Assembly: GCA_907163375.1 (NCBI GenBank)
Contig: CAJQUW010016186.1
Location: 124,001 to 188,000 of the forward strand
Direction: 5' to 3'
Length of the DNA stretch: 64,000 nucleotides
DNA from: Prostheceraeus crozeri
Lineage: Eukaryota; Platyhelminthes; Polycladida; Euryleptidae
Both the position numbers and the translations under genes were made by a program. A model generated the notes under the pieces. That model was not told the origin of the DNA. It was given only the letters and a program-made list of their open reading frames with translations, and searched no databases. Below, piece by piece: positions 54,087 to 64,000 of the stretch; the stretch's first letter is position 1, and each line of letters opens with the position of its first letter.

Positions 54087-54665
54087 TTATATGTTAGACT
54101 TAGGCCTGTTCTTTATTATCACTGTTGTCGACTGATCATTCTTCGTGCTTTGGGCATATGTTAATGGTTGGTTGCTGTTATGATTCGACTGATCTTTCTT
54201 TGTGATTTGGGCATATGTTAATGGTTGGTTGCTGTTATGATTCGACTGATCTTTCTTTGTGATTTGGGCATATGATGGTGGTTGATTACTGTTATGATTC
54301 GACTCTCGAACTCCGGGGTATTCAATCTTATGGACAGCTGATAACTTCCTATGAGTTGACTGCATCATAGGCAATAGCACATTTATTATGGTGTTTTTGA
54401 CTCGATTTACATGGCCTTGAATTTCTTGTATTTGTGCGCTCGATGTTTGACGTTTTCTTGCGAAAATCATCTGAGTCACATTAAGTATAGAGTCTAATGA
54501 GTCCGTAATTTCTGTCATGAATAGGGATGTTGATTCGTCTTGTTTGTCAACCGCTGTTGATGTCGACATCATGGTTGAATCATGATCTTGACTGCATGAT
54601 GAAGAAAACTTTTGATGATCGTAGATATCCTTGATGAACTGAAAAAAGAATCCAATGTAAGTCAA
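54087..54665 (-). pseudogene. LINE ORF1-like fragment with a 19-residue tandem repeat
   Basis: The frame has a helical middle (TEITDSLDSILNVTQMIF, HVNRVKNTIINVLLPMMQ) that could form a coiled coil. It ends in three tandem copies of DQSNHNSNQPLTYAQITKK. The YAQITKK word is common near the C-terminus of LINE ORF1 and similar nucleic-acid-binding chaperones. The repeat is a 57-bp DNA tandem array at about 54129-54300. A T-rich acceptor-like TTCTTTTTTCAG precedes the likely coding start at about 54645. No zinc knuckle is seen. Assignment to LINE family A is a guess based on proximity. Confidence 0.4.
54129..54300. repeat. 57-bp tandem repeat, three copies
   Basis: The unit contains TTTGGGCATATGTTAATGG and GCTGTTATGATTCGACTGAT. 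It keeps an open frame (19 codons) through all three copies on the minus strand. Confidence 0.88.
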
Positions 54666-54874
54666 TTAAGAGAATAAACGGAACGACCAACGAAAAACCA
54701 CGACAGCACGCCAGAATCCACCAACGAAAGGTTATGCGAAAACTTGAGACCAATATTTTGAAACTTCAGCGAGAAAAATACTCCAAATAGAACCCAAAAT
54801 CCAAGCAAAAACGTGATGGTTGTTAAAAAATAAAGATATTCGATCACGAGCATACGTCCGTCCACGACCACGTC

Positions 54875-55293
54875 AAGAGAGAGAGGGGGAGAGGGAACTA
54901 TGAACTATGAGTTTTATATTGTAACTCCAATTACAGGATTTGCACAATAAATAGAGATTACACGCAAGAAGAGATATGGCATAAGTTATAAGTAATTTGG
55001 ACAAATGTAGGAAGGGAAAGGTAGTACGGAGGTACAAAATTAATTCCACTTGTAGAAGTAGAATTTAGAATGGTAGCACTCGATTCACGAATGATCGCTG
55101 GAAAGTTAAAGTGGTTGTTTTTGGCTATTTTAGAGAACCCATGTCTTGTAACACGCTCTTTGTTATGTTGATTAAGGTAAGTATATAGGGGGTGTCTGGT
55201 ATTGTGCAAAATTTCGGAGACCAAGCGTCTGTCTTCATTTTGAAGAATGTCAAAAGCGTCTTGTCTTTTTTGCAGTAACCCTTGCGATGACAT
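54875..55293 (-). mobile_element. LINE family A, 3' end fragment (copy 3)
   Basis: The RT thumb/C-terminal piece reads LQKRQDAFDILQNEDRRLVS then EILHNTRHPLYTYL, matching LRDEDRRMACSIMKNASNPL of copy 1 in position. The 3' UTR has AACTATGAACTATGA and CCAATTACAGGATTT on the plus strand, shared with 34440-34490, then a GA-rich tail at 54876-54895. This confirms the family's (TC)n tail. It is 5'-truncated next to a GA-rich tract at 55315-55370. Confidence 0.75.
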
Positions 55294-55314
55294 TGGTCGA
55301 GAAATTTATTTATC

Positions 55315-55370
55315 TTTTTTTTGAGAGGGAGAGAGAGAGAGGGAGGAGAGAGAGGAGAAGAGGAAGCTTG
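55315..55370 (+). repeat. GA-rich simple tract
   Basis: GAGAGGGAGAGAGAGAGAGG type sequence follows a T-run. It may be the tail of another LINE copy. Confidence 0.7.
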
Positions 55371-55737
55371 TTCCCCTGTGCTTCGCGCACTGTGGCTCCG
55401 ATCAAAAATAGGCAATTCGAGGAGACTTCGGAGTTTCGAGAGATTTCCTCGGTCCTCGAAAATTTTATTTGTGAAACTGTGATACACAATGAGAGGCACA
55501 TGCATAGTGAGTGAATTTCATGATTAGAAAGTTCCGATATGGTTCGATGATTCTATACAAATATCTACAAGTATCAATGACGTAGCATACATGACGAAAA
55601 TGGTTCGATGAGTTGGATGAATAAAGAAAATTAACACATGTAGATGGAATGAAAATGAATTATACAGATATCAGAGGTACAATGAACAATGATATGACAA
55701 TACAATGGAGCAGCAATTTCTGGCCAATGATTTAGTC

Positions 55738-55862
55738 AAGAGAGAGAGAGAGATATGAGATGAGAGAGAGAGAGAGAGTTGAGAGAGAGAGAGAGAGAGA
55801 GTTGAGAGAGAAAGAGAGTTGAGAGAGAGAGAGAGAGTTGAGAGAGAGAGAGAGAGAGGGAG
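55738..55862 (+). repeat. (GA)n array with GTTGAGAGAGA interruptions
   Basis: About 125 bp of GA repeats are broken at near-regular steps by GAGTTGAGAG words. Confidence 0.9.
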
Positions 55863-55869
55863 ACCGTAG

Positions 55870-57290
55870 AATCCCTGAGCCACTCACTCTGACTTTCCTA
55901 CAACCCGTGGTAAAAAATACTAAATAATTGAGAACTAAAGTTTGCTGGATATCCGGATTTCGTTATTGACTTCTTCAGTCCAGCGAAAATTGATGCAATG
56001 AGAATGACATAAAAATTTACATTTACCGAATGCGAGTGGGTTAACCAATTGACAAATGAAATTAACTTTGAGGGAAGTGGTTGGTCATCTAAAGAAAATG
56101 CGTGCGGGTGGTCAAGGGATGAGAGTTTAGTTATACAATGAAAAGTTGGTCAGGGAGGGGGCAAGGGATTGAAGAAACTGAAGAGAGAGAGAGAGGGGCG
56201 GAGTCAAGTGGATGTCCTAACAATGGGGAACCTGAACATATGGGCGGTGGAGGTGTTAGATTACGGTATGGGATGGCGTCAGAAATGGACAAACTAAGAA
56301 TGATTGTAGAAAAGATGACAGGACCTGAAATACTTGAAATTGAAAGAGGATGGACTGGATTATGGCGACAAGGGAAAGTTACATAGGAGGCGTAGGGCCG
56401 AGAAATTTGAACGGAAATGTAGGAAATAAAGATTTAACATCTACCGCAAATACGAACAGAGCTGTCAAAATTAAAAAAATGGTAATTAATAGCAAATGGT
56501 GGGAGATGGGGAGACAAATGAGCGAAAGGAACAAATTAAATACAACTATTGTAGTAGATAATGCGAAGAGTGGAAAACGCTAGAAGGAAAATTGATAATC
56601 ATAATTAAATGACGAATAGCAAGAAAGTAAAGGGAGCCTTAGAGACGGGGGGTTTTAACAACTAACACAAAGGTAAAAGGAGTTGACGAGATTAAATACT
56701 GGTAATTATTAGCCAATGATGGGAGATGGAGAGACAAATGAACGAGATAGTGCAAAAGGAACAAATTAAATACAAATGTAGCAGATAATGCGATGAGTGG
56801 AAAGTTCTAAGAGGAAAATTGTTAATCATAATTAAATAGCTAATAGCAAGAAGGTAAATAGAAGCATAGAGACTGAAGGATGAGGACCCTATAATGAAAA
56901 ATAGTGCAGCATCTAAATGGTCTAGTAGAAAAGCTTACATTGAATGTGGATAAAGAAGAGGGTAAGGACTAAGCCTTGGAAAAAAGTGGCTAGTGGAAGA
57001 GAAAATTACATGCAACATGACTGTCAGCAGTACGAATGCCTACTACAAAAAAAGTAATATAAACCGAAAAGAGTGTTATGAAACACTAAATACAAATATG
57101 ATGTGGTTACTTGTGATAAAGAAAAGAATGGAAACTAGTATCGATGTCACTGGGAACCGGAGTGGAAGCAATACTAGTAATAACTGCGGATAAGACTAAT
57201 TGCGTAAAGAGGGGAAGAATTAAAAAACTAGATTACCAGTTGAATGACACAAGATGGATAATTAGGCAAAATGCATGTCAATTGAAAATC
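55870..57290. other. Region without a supported gene
   Basis: Apart from the 220-bp tandem duplication and short GA tracts (for example 56183-56196), only short frames with no recognisable family are present. It adjoins the 3' end of the Penelope-like element. Confidence 0.45.
56481..56905. repeat. 220-bp imperfect tandem duplication
   Basis: Unit 1 starts GGTAATTAATAGCAAATGG at 56481 and unit 2 GGTAATTATTAGCCAATGA at 56701. GAGACAAATGA, GGAACAAATTAAATACAA and AATCATAATTAAAT keep their order in both. Confidence 0.8.
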
Positions 57291-57292
57291 TA

Positions 57293-59470
57293 TTAACGAA
57301 GTTGTTCGTTTAAGTTTTTGGAGCGATAGAAACTGGGTCTCACTTTGTCCTTGCCGAAGATGCTTTGGGCCACGGAGACGATGTGATGGGAGCAGTCCGA
57401 GTGTGGAAGGATCAGATTAGTTTTGTTGTTGGAGACGGAGGAGGAGAGAGAGTTGAGGCCTTGGGGGTAGAGGGTCTGGAATTCGGCGATGATATTTGCT
57501 TCCTGTATTTTCCTTTTCTGAGGGTTAGTGATAACTTTGAGTCCGATGAACGAGAAGTCTTCTAAGTTGCATAATGTGGAGAAGTGATTGGCTACGTGAT
57601 TTGATGAGTTTCGTGCGATGTTGTAGAGGTGTTCAGCGATTCTCCTTTTGAGGGGCCTGCCTGTTTCGCCAATGTATCGCAAGCTACAGCGTGTACAGGT
57701 GATTTGATAGATGACGTTTTGTGTATCACATGAGATGTTGTGGTTGATAGCATAAGAAATGTCCTTGCTAGGGTGTGAATACGATAGGGTTGTTGTCGTG
57801 TATCTGCAAGTCTTACATTCTCGGTTGCATGGATAGTTTCCTGTGTTCCAATTGGCGTGTTGTTTGGTTAGGGAGATGACCTTGTTCTTGGCCGTTCGGA
57901 TCATAGATCGGGTGTAACCTTGCATTTTCCAAACTTTCGATACTTGCTCAAACGTATGCTGGAAAGCAGTTTTCGTGGAGCTGTGTGTTGCGAAACGCAT
58001 GATCTCGGAGAAGACAATTCCACGGAAGGTGTGTTGCGGATGATGGGATGAGCGGGATAGGACCATGTGGGAATCCGTCGGCTTGGAGAAAAGTTTGAAT
58101 TGCAGTGTTCGATTTTGAATGTTTACTGTCAGGTCGAGGAAATTTACTTCGGTCCCGAATGACAAGGTGAGCCGGATGTACTGATGCATGGAGTTAAGTT
58201 TTGAATGGAATTCTTTGAGTGATTCTTTTCCATGAGGCCAGATGCCAAAGATATCATCTTGGTATCGTTTCCAAAAGGAGGGTTGTTGATCACAGGTGGT
58301 GGTGATGGCATTTTCCCAGTTTGCCATGAAGAGATTGGCGTAGGAGCCGCCGAAGCTTTTGCCCATGGCTACTCCATGATGCTGCAGCCATCTCCTGTTA
58401 TTAAAGACAAAATCATTAGAAGTTAGGAGTAGTCGGAGAATATTGATGAGGGAAAGGTCTGGTCTTTTCGGGTTCGGGTATTGACGTAGGAAGCTGGAAA
58501 TTGTCTGTATTCCTTCGTTGGTAGGGATGTTGGTATATAAAGATTCGACGTCCATTGTGAAGAGGATATCATTTTCGTTGATTTTGGTTGTTCTGAGTAA
58601 GGCTATCAGATGATTTGAGTCTCGTAGGTAGCTGCTTTGGAGTTCACAGATGGGTTTGAGGAAGTGGTCGATCAAATTGCATGCATTCCTTGTAGCAGAC
58701 CGAGTGTCGGAGACTACCGGTCGACCTGGCGGCATGCCTGGTGTTGGCCATTTGTTTTTGTGGAGCTTCGGTAGGAGATTGAAGGTTCTGTCTTGGTAAA
58801 GCGTTGTGGGGAGGAGAAATGTGAGATCTTTCTTAGTTAGAAATTGACGTTGATGAAGATCTCTGAGGATGCGGGTTAAGGAGGTTATAATTGCGGGGCT
58901 GGGGTCATTGTCGATCAGTCTGTAATAATCCTGCTGTTGAAGTTGCCTTTCTGCCTCTCGTTCATATTGTTTTGTTGCCATTATCACCCACTTGCGTCCT
59001 TTGTCCGAAGGTCTTATTGTAATGTTGGAATTATTTTGCAATCTTGTTATTTCGTTGCGGAGACTAATTGGGAGGTTAGCAGTTGAGTGGCATTCATGTG
59101 CAGTATTGAGTATGGAGCGGGTTGCCTGCCTTAGACGTTCAGTTTTTTCTAGTGTTGGGGTTGGAATCATTTCCAGCGATGGAAAGCGGGTATTTGGAAG
59201 TAGGCCAAAACGTTGGTTTGGTAAAGGAATGTCTGGAAGGATTGATTTCCAAAGAACTTTACGGATGAAATCATTGACTTGATGTCTAATATGGTTGTGC
59301 TGATTGACATTCGGCGTAGAGACAAATCCAGGGGAGAGGAGGAAAAGTTCGTAGGTGTCATTGGTGGGAGTGAAGTTGGGGTCCAGGATGACTAGGTTGA
59401 GATACGGTAGTGCCTTGAGCTTTGCGGAGTTTAGTTTAAATAATTTGCTATGGTTCTGTAAGTGTTTTCA
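57293..59470 (-). CDS. Penelope-like RT with GIY-YIG endonuclease (ORF2)
   Basis: The open frame extends from a stop near 59470 to 57293; its first ATG is at 59170 (numbering from there). RT words are SDKGRKWVIMATKQYE (55-70), RTFNLLPKLHKNKW (128-141), LFTMDVESLYTNIP (203-216), GVAMGKSFGGSYANLFMANW (266-285) and RYQDDIFGIWPHGKES (302-317). The catalytic DD is at 305-306. A Cys cluster (CNRECKTC, 448-455) links to the GIY-YIG nuclease: VIYQI (486-490), RYIGETGRPLKRRIAEHL (498-515) and catalytic E near 557 (QEANIIAEF). The protein primes reverse transcription at nicks. Conserved sequence upstream of the ATG (DPNFTPTNDTYELFLLSP, PLPNQRFGLLPNTRFPSLE) is in the same frame, so the true start is probably further up. 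Confidence 0.92.
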
Positions 59471-61015
59471 GTGGTGGCAGGGCTCCAATCGTGGCCAGCA
59501 ATGGCAAAGTCGAGCTGTGCAGGAATATGCAGGCATGATGAGGGTGCTTTGTTGATGATGTAATTGTTCAGCTCTTGGCAGTTGGATTTCTCCTCTTCGG
59601 AGTAATCCTGCTAAGTGGACAAACCGCTTGGCATTGGGAAAAAGTCTCTCTGATTCTTTGAGGATGCCTTGGATAGCTATGCGGTTTGAGGTTAATTTGT
59701 TTGATCTGTCTTTGGCACTGATGACAATTATGAATTTTTGTACTCTGAGGTAGGTATGACTGACTGCTTTGAGAGATTCACGGAGGATGGAGAGTTTGCC
59801 TTTGTTGTGTGCGAAGACATAGGTATCGTCGTGGATGAAGTTTGCAATGTTCAAATCACCGCAGATTACGTTCTTCTGAAGATCAAGTGCGAACCTCTGT
59901 TGTATTTGCGATTTTCTTGCAGATTTAGGAGGGGTAGCAATAGGGGTTCCAAACAGATCTAATTGGGAAGTTGAAATGACTGGAGAAGTAGGGAGTCGCT
60001 TGCGTTGTCTGAGTGGATCAGGGGAAGCGACAGAGCCCTGCCGGTTGTCTTGGTTCGTGTCGCTTAAAAGGTTGCCATTATTTTCAATCTGTGGAGAATC
60101 CAGGTGGATAAGGTCGATTGTCGACGTCTGTGGTGAAGGAGGAGGATTAAGTGGTGCAGGAGCAGGTTGATTGAGAATGGCTAGGTTGGCTGGGTTTGTC
60201 GAAGCATTCTTCACTCGTGCTTGCTTAGGAAGGCGTTGTGGTAAAGCCTGCGGATCGGTATATGCCTCAGTGGAAGGAGGAAGCTGAGGCTTCGCTGGTG
60301 CAGCTTCAGAAGGGCCATTCTGGTTGGTAGTTGTGTTGGCCAAAGCCAGTTGAAGAAGTGGTATTTGAGGACTTTCTTGGGTGGGAGCACTAACTGTGGT
60401 TCCTGTGACACTGCTTTCGGGGTGGAGAACTTCGTCTGGCTCAGTTGGTTGAAGTTCTCTGATGCGATCTAGTGCATTGGCGAGACAGGAGTCATTCAAC
60501 TTTCTTCCAAGTTGGCGTTTGGCCCATTTCGTGACGATGGAGAGGGATTTACCGAGGAGGGCGTTGGGTAGAGATGTAGCGCGAATGGAGTCTTCTACTT
60601 TTGAGATAATCAGGTTGTAATGCGAACATAATAGTTTGATAACATTGTCAAGCCATTCCTTTGAGATAGAGTGGGCTGAGACTTTGAAGTTGTCATCGAT
60701 GAAGGCAGGACGTAGTTGTTGCTCAAGTCTAGAAGCTGTCTTCTGAAGGGAGGCAGGGGTTCGAAGTTTGATAATGTCAAGGTGGTGGTGGCATTTGACC
60801 AGTTGAAAGTGGGCACGAGTTATGTGGAAGAGATGCGGTGGAAGTGCTAGTTCGGACGATGTGTGCTGAAAACTGTGGTTGGATGACAGTCTTGGAGGCT
60901 GGGGAGAGCTGAAGCCTCCGGTCAGAGGTGCTCGAGGTTGACTAAATCCGCCTGTGAGAGGTCTTCTGTACACCGACTGGTGTTGGCTGTGTGGGTTGCC
61001 TTGGGGGGTTGGCAG
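59450..61015 (-). CDS. ORF1 of the Penelope-like element, SGNH-hydrolase-like
   Basis: The N-terminal part is Pro/Gln-rich with a repeated PLTGGF word. A helical block follows (RAHFQLVKCHHHLDIIKL, LEQQLRPAF, WLDNVIKLLCSHYNLIIS). It resembles, from memory, uncharacterised invertebrate and fish proteins linked to retroelements. After a low-complexity linker comes KNVICGDLNIANF, VQKFIIVISAKDR and LKESERLFPNAKRF. These can be read as the GDSx block, central strand with N/D-R, and FPNA strand of an SGNH/GDSL esterase-like fold. The last block (LDFAIAGHDWSPATTENTYR) lies in a neighbouring frame, so ORF1 carries about one break. SGNH-type esterase domains are known in ORF1 of some CR1-type LINEs; presence in a Penelope-like element is my inference. 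Confidence 0.6.
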
Positions 61016-62865
61016 AATTGTTCGACGGGAGCTGTATAGATTCCGTCTGTCTTCATGGTACAAAATTTCTTTTGCATCATGCATCCTGGAAGTATATCCG
61101 TGGCGGTGACCGCTTTTCAGGAATTTGTCAATGCGTGCAACACCGTGTTGGTCCGATCCATAAACTGAGATACCATATCTAACTCTACTGAAAATCAGAG
61201 CTTCAAAGACTTTGTCCACGTCGGCTCTCGGGAAATGATTAAGCTTCAGGTCCTTGATGATGTAAACAGTAAATGAGACTTTGCATGGAGAATTTGCAAT
61301 TTTCTTGAAATAGGATTCCTAAAATTGTTATCGTATTCACGTATTTGATGTCCAAAGCATCATTGCTGTTGCATCGTGTGTGGTTGATGGAGAATTGGAT
61401 CTGACAACTTTTCGACACGTTGATCTGCATATGGTTGTCAAGGCTCTATTGCTTCAGGTTATTGAACTCATTTATTATTTGTTCCTTACAATAGTTGTTG
61501 GAAGGGTAGTTACACGGAATGGCGATGGTGCTATCATCTGAATATTTATGTTGTAGTTTTGTTTTTCGCCCTACAATCATCAGTGTACATAGAAAATATG
61601 TTAGGTCCTCCTACAGTTCCTTGTGAACATCCAAGATCAATGTTCAATGTTCTGAATGCATTGTTATTCAACATTAGGTATTGCGATCTGTTTGTACAAA
61701 AGTCATACAACCATTTTCAGACATATGGAGAATCGATGAAAGCCGGGATCGAATGCTTTTGAAAAGTCGATAGGAACTACGTGGCACACAGTTTGTATAT
61801 TTCTGGTCAAGTTGTTCAAGTACATAATGTTGCAGAGACAAAAGGCAGTCAATTGTTCCAATGCATGGTCGATATGCGAATTGAAACTGGTCACCAAGCC
61901 TATTTATTTCCGGTAATATCCATTTCTTGTGAACAATGCGTTCAAAAATTCGGGAAGAGATGTTGGTGACAGAGATTCCTCTGATTTCATCAGCAGATTT
62001 GGCGCTATTAACTTTTGGTATAGCTGTAACACTTGCAGTCCTATAATTTTTGGGAAATTGACCTGTGCTAATTGATAAGTTTCATACCAGTACATGTTGG
62101 TATGGTAGAGAAATGAGGTCATAGTACTCTCTGAAAACAAATGCGGGGATTTTCGATGGTCCAGTGGATGTTGATTGGGTTCTGGATAGAGCTATTGCAA
62201 CTTCTTCTAATTTGATAAAAGGTACGGGATGCATGGAGACATCATATTGAAGAGCTACATGTACAGGAAAGTTTTGACATTTAGAAATTGAACTGCGTTC
62301 AGCCAATTTAATGTTTAATACTGATGGAGTGATTTCGGTCCAACAGATCTTTTTATTCTATTGTTTTCTATGAGTTATGCTGTCAATTTTCTTCCACTGA
62401 GACTTTGGATTCTGTTTGATCAGATAATTCCTCTTGTGATGTTGAATTCGCTCTTCTAGGTTCTTCAAAACCTCGAATTTCATTGATTTTGTTGCTTTCC
62501 TTTTTCTTATCAAAATATTCTTTACAAAGGGATTTATCCATGCAGGGTCTCTGCTGCTCATTTTAATACCTTTTGTCGGAAACATATGACTCACGATCGA
62601 TGCAATTCTATTTTCTAGCATCTCAGAAGCTATGTCTACATCTTGGAAATCCAATATATCATTGAAATCAGTGGATTCCATTACTTTACAGAACAACTTG
62701 CGTCTTTTGAAAGAAAAGTCTTGATAGAGTGCTGTGTATCTCTCTGGTGGCAGTTTAGCTTTTGGCATCATCAGTACACCAAGATGATCTGTTTCAATGG
62801 ATGGTTTAAAACAAGTTGTACTTTCAACCAAATCTGGGCGATTTGTGAGAATTAAGCTCCATTCA
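61015..62865 (-). mobile_element. LINE family A, copy 2, truncated at both ends
   Basis: The endonuclease C-terminal part lies at about 62.55-62.86 kb (SLILTNRPDLVESTTCFKPS, IETDHLGVLMMPKAKL), then the linker (ISKCQ...). RT N-terminal words lie near 62.1-62.2 kb (RTQSTSTGPSKIPAFVFREY), a palm piece (PIDFSKAFDPGFHR) near 61.75 kb, KYSDDSTIAIPC near 61.52 kb and the thumb (FSRVRYGISVYGSDQHGVAR) at about 61.1-61.2 kb. It matches copy 1 domain by domain. ORF2 is scattered over several frames, so it is older than the Penelope-like element inserted in it. The 5' edge at about 62865 meets CAGTGTCGCTACC-type sequence of unknown nature. Confidence 0.85.
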
Positions 62866-62869
62866 GACA

Positions 62870-64000
62870 GGCGACACGACACGGTAGCGACACTGTCAAT
62901 CATTGCACTCAATGGCAGTAGTTATTTCAAGATTATATGTAAACCTGCCTGTGCGTTCACATAGACCACGCGACATTCGACGACACGCTCCTCGCTCAGA
63001 AAAATGTTCTGAAATTCTCGGCGACCTATGTTAGATATAGGAGCTCCAAAATTTGTCATGTCGCGTGAAGTCGCTGGTTTGCCCCGCACATCTGCAGGTG
63101 GCTGAGACGAGAATGACTTGACAAATGATTTAGGATCATAGCTTTCTGTGCAGGAACACAAAAATGTGTAATGGCTGGTAGTCAGAACGAAAACAAAATC
63201 ATTTGCTTTTCGTTTTGAGCTTGCTGTACCTGAATATTTGTGTAGAGAAAAACATTTGCTTCACTTTGATATCAAACATGACAAGGAAATGTGTGGAGAT
63301 AAATTCATGGGATGGGTAGTGGTTATTCCAACTTTTGATGACATACATAATTAATGCATCTCATTGTTTACTTGCTTCACAATTGTATTATTGAAATTGA
63401 ATTGCTGTAAACCTTGATGTGAGTTGAAAGGGATGTTTTTGAGAATGAATGTGATTAAAAATAAATATGACAAGCCGTCTCATCTGCTGTGAAAGCGAAC
63501 TCATCATTTTTTGATAATCCCTATCGATTTGTGCATGCAGAAATTTTGTGTGACAAACAGCTGCATTGGAAATTGAGCGCAAGTTGTCATCATTGTTCAT
63601 ATTTCATTTTGTGACAGCTTGTAGTAACTATGAAATTAAAGCAAGGGTATCTAGGCGTCGAAATGAAGGTGTGTCTTTAAAAATATCTTTTTGATGTTCA
63701 CTCGAATCCTTGAATGGTAACTAAGGTCAGGTTGATAATCTATTTTTAACCTACATGTAAAGTACATGTAGAAGGATTCTTCATCCGTATACAGTTCCTT
63801 GAACAGCAGCATTTCCCCTCTCTCTTCTCTGCCTTCAATGTGGTACCTCTGTCAAATGCGCCTTCTTTGCTTTCGCTGATGTAGATAGTAGAAGGATAAC
63901 ACAACTTCTGTGTCAGACATCATTGCAAGGATATGCAAACTCAATCATGTGCTAGACCCAATTTACGCACAAATAGACAAAAGCATGACCTCACACCATC
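62870..64000. other. Right end of window, no supported gene
   Basis: GACACGACACGGTAGCGACACTG at 62873-62895, given here only as a hAT-like inward CAGTGTCGCTACCGTGTCG end, has no matching partner in the window. Two short minus frames (62922-63161 and 63388-63600) show no family motif. Confidence 0.4.

Larger units (their letters stand above)
57293..61015 (-). mobile_element. Large Penelope-like element with two ORFs, inserted in LINE family A
   Basis: ORF2 (57293 to about 59470) has Penelope-like RT and GIY-YIG endonuclease. ORF1 (about 59450-61015) has a conserved helical region and an SGNH-hydrolase-like block. The 5' edge lies inside the RT thumb of LINE family A at about 61015, so the LINE frame reads into ORF1 without a stop. 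That is coincidence of insertion, not design. The GIY-YIG motifs and RT catalytic residues are all present. About one frame break is visible, in ORF1. It looks nearly complete and rather young; no long terminal repeats or target duplication were found. Confidence 0.88.

Noticed and set aside
55287-55883. Frames with REREGRRERR and LSLSTLSLSL sequence
   Set aside because: Translations of GA simple repeats, not genes.
62873-62895. hAT-like end reading CAGTGTCGCTACCGTGTCG on the minus strand
   Set aside because: No partner end or 8-bp duplication found within the window.
1-64000. CRISPR arrays, operons, ribosome binding sites
   Set aside because: The sequence is eukaryotic; the repeats seen are minisatellites or transposon parts without the spacer pattern of CRISPR.

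Overview
This is a gene-poor, AT-rich window from an invertebrate animal genome, built almost entirely of mobile elements nested in one another. The animal assignment rests on the mix of elements (several hAT lineages, PIF/Harbinger with MADF partners, a pogo-like piece, GIY-YIG Penelope-like elements, CR1/L2-type LINEs, Ty3/Gypsy elements) and on metazoan-style splice sites. A marine invertebrate is likely, but the phylum cannot be fixed from sequence alone. I found no convincing ordinary host gene, no tRNA or rRNA gene and no CRISPR array.

Layout. 0-6 kb: an internally deleted hAT (169-1313) lies inside a dispersed motif family. An orphan minus-strand domain (1986-2363), several minisatellites and a small hAT MITE (4701-5185) follow; the MITE splits an acidic two-exon coding fragment. 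6.3-10.7 kb: a young Gypsy copy with 255-bp LTRs. 11.6-12.6 kb: a foldback MITE and a bacterial-IS-like helix-turn-helix ORF. 12.95-16.8 kb: a MADF-BESS gene split by a complete hAT (13111-16334) with a 671-aa open transposase. 16.8-20.9 kb: an old Gypsy fragment cut by a LINE, itself cut by a Penelope-like element with a 174-bp inverted repeat. 20.9-26 kb: a pogo-like fragment, a Charlie/ZBED5-like hAT with a perfect target duplication, and a PIF/Harbinger transposase with a divergent MADF exon. 27.3-33 kb: a truncated Gypsy and a DUF4371-type hAT holding a MITE. 33.3-37.2 kb: a Penelope-like fragment abutting a LINE (family A).

37.2-51.5 kb holds the most unusual object: a roughly 14-kb retrovirus-like Gypsy element bounded by near-identical 343-bp direct repeats. 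An envelope-like glycoprotein region lies between gag and protease/pol rather than after pol. A 346-bp-arm, gap-free palindrome sits just before gag, and an unrecognised ORF region lies between integrase and the 3' repeat.

51.5-64 kb: a purine-rich strand, a TACGTA-bearing minisatellite, a LINE 3' end, (GA)n tracts and a large Penelope-like element (57293-about 61015). That element has a GIY-YIG reverse transcriptase ORF preceded by an ORF1 with an SGNH-hydrolase-like block. It is inserted in a second copy of LINE family A (to about 62865).
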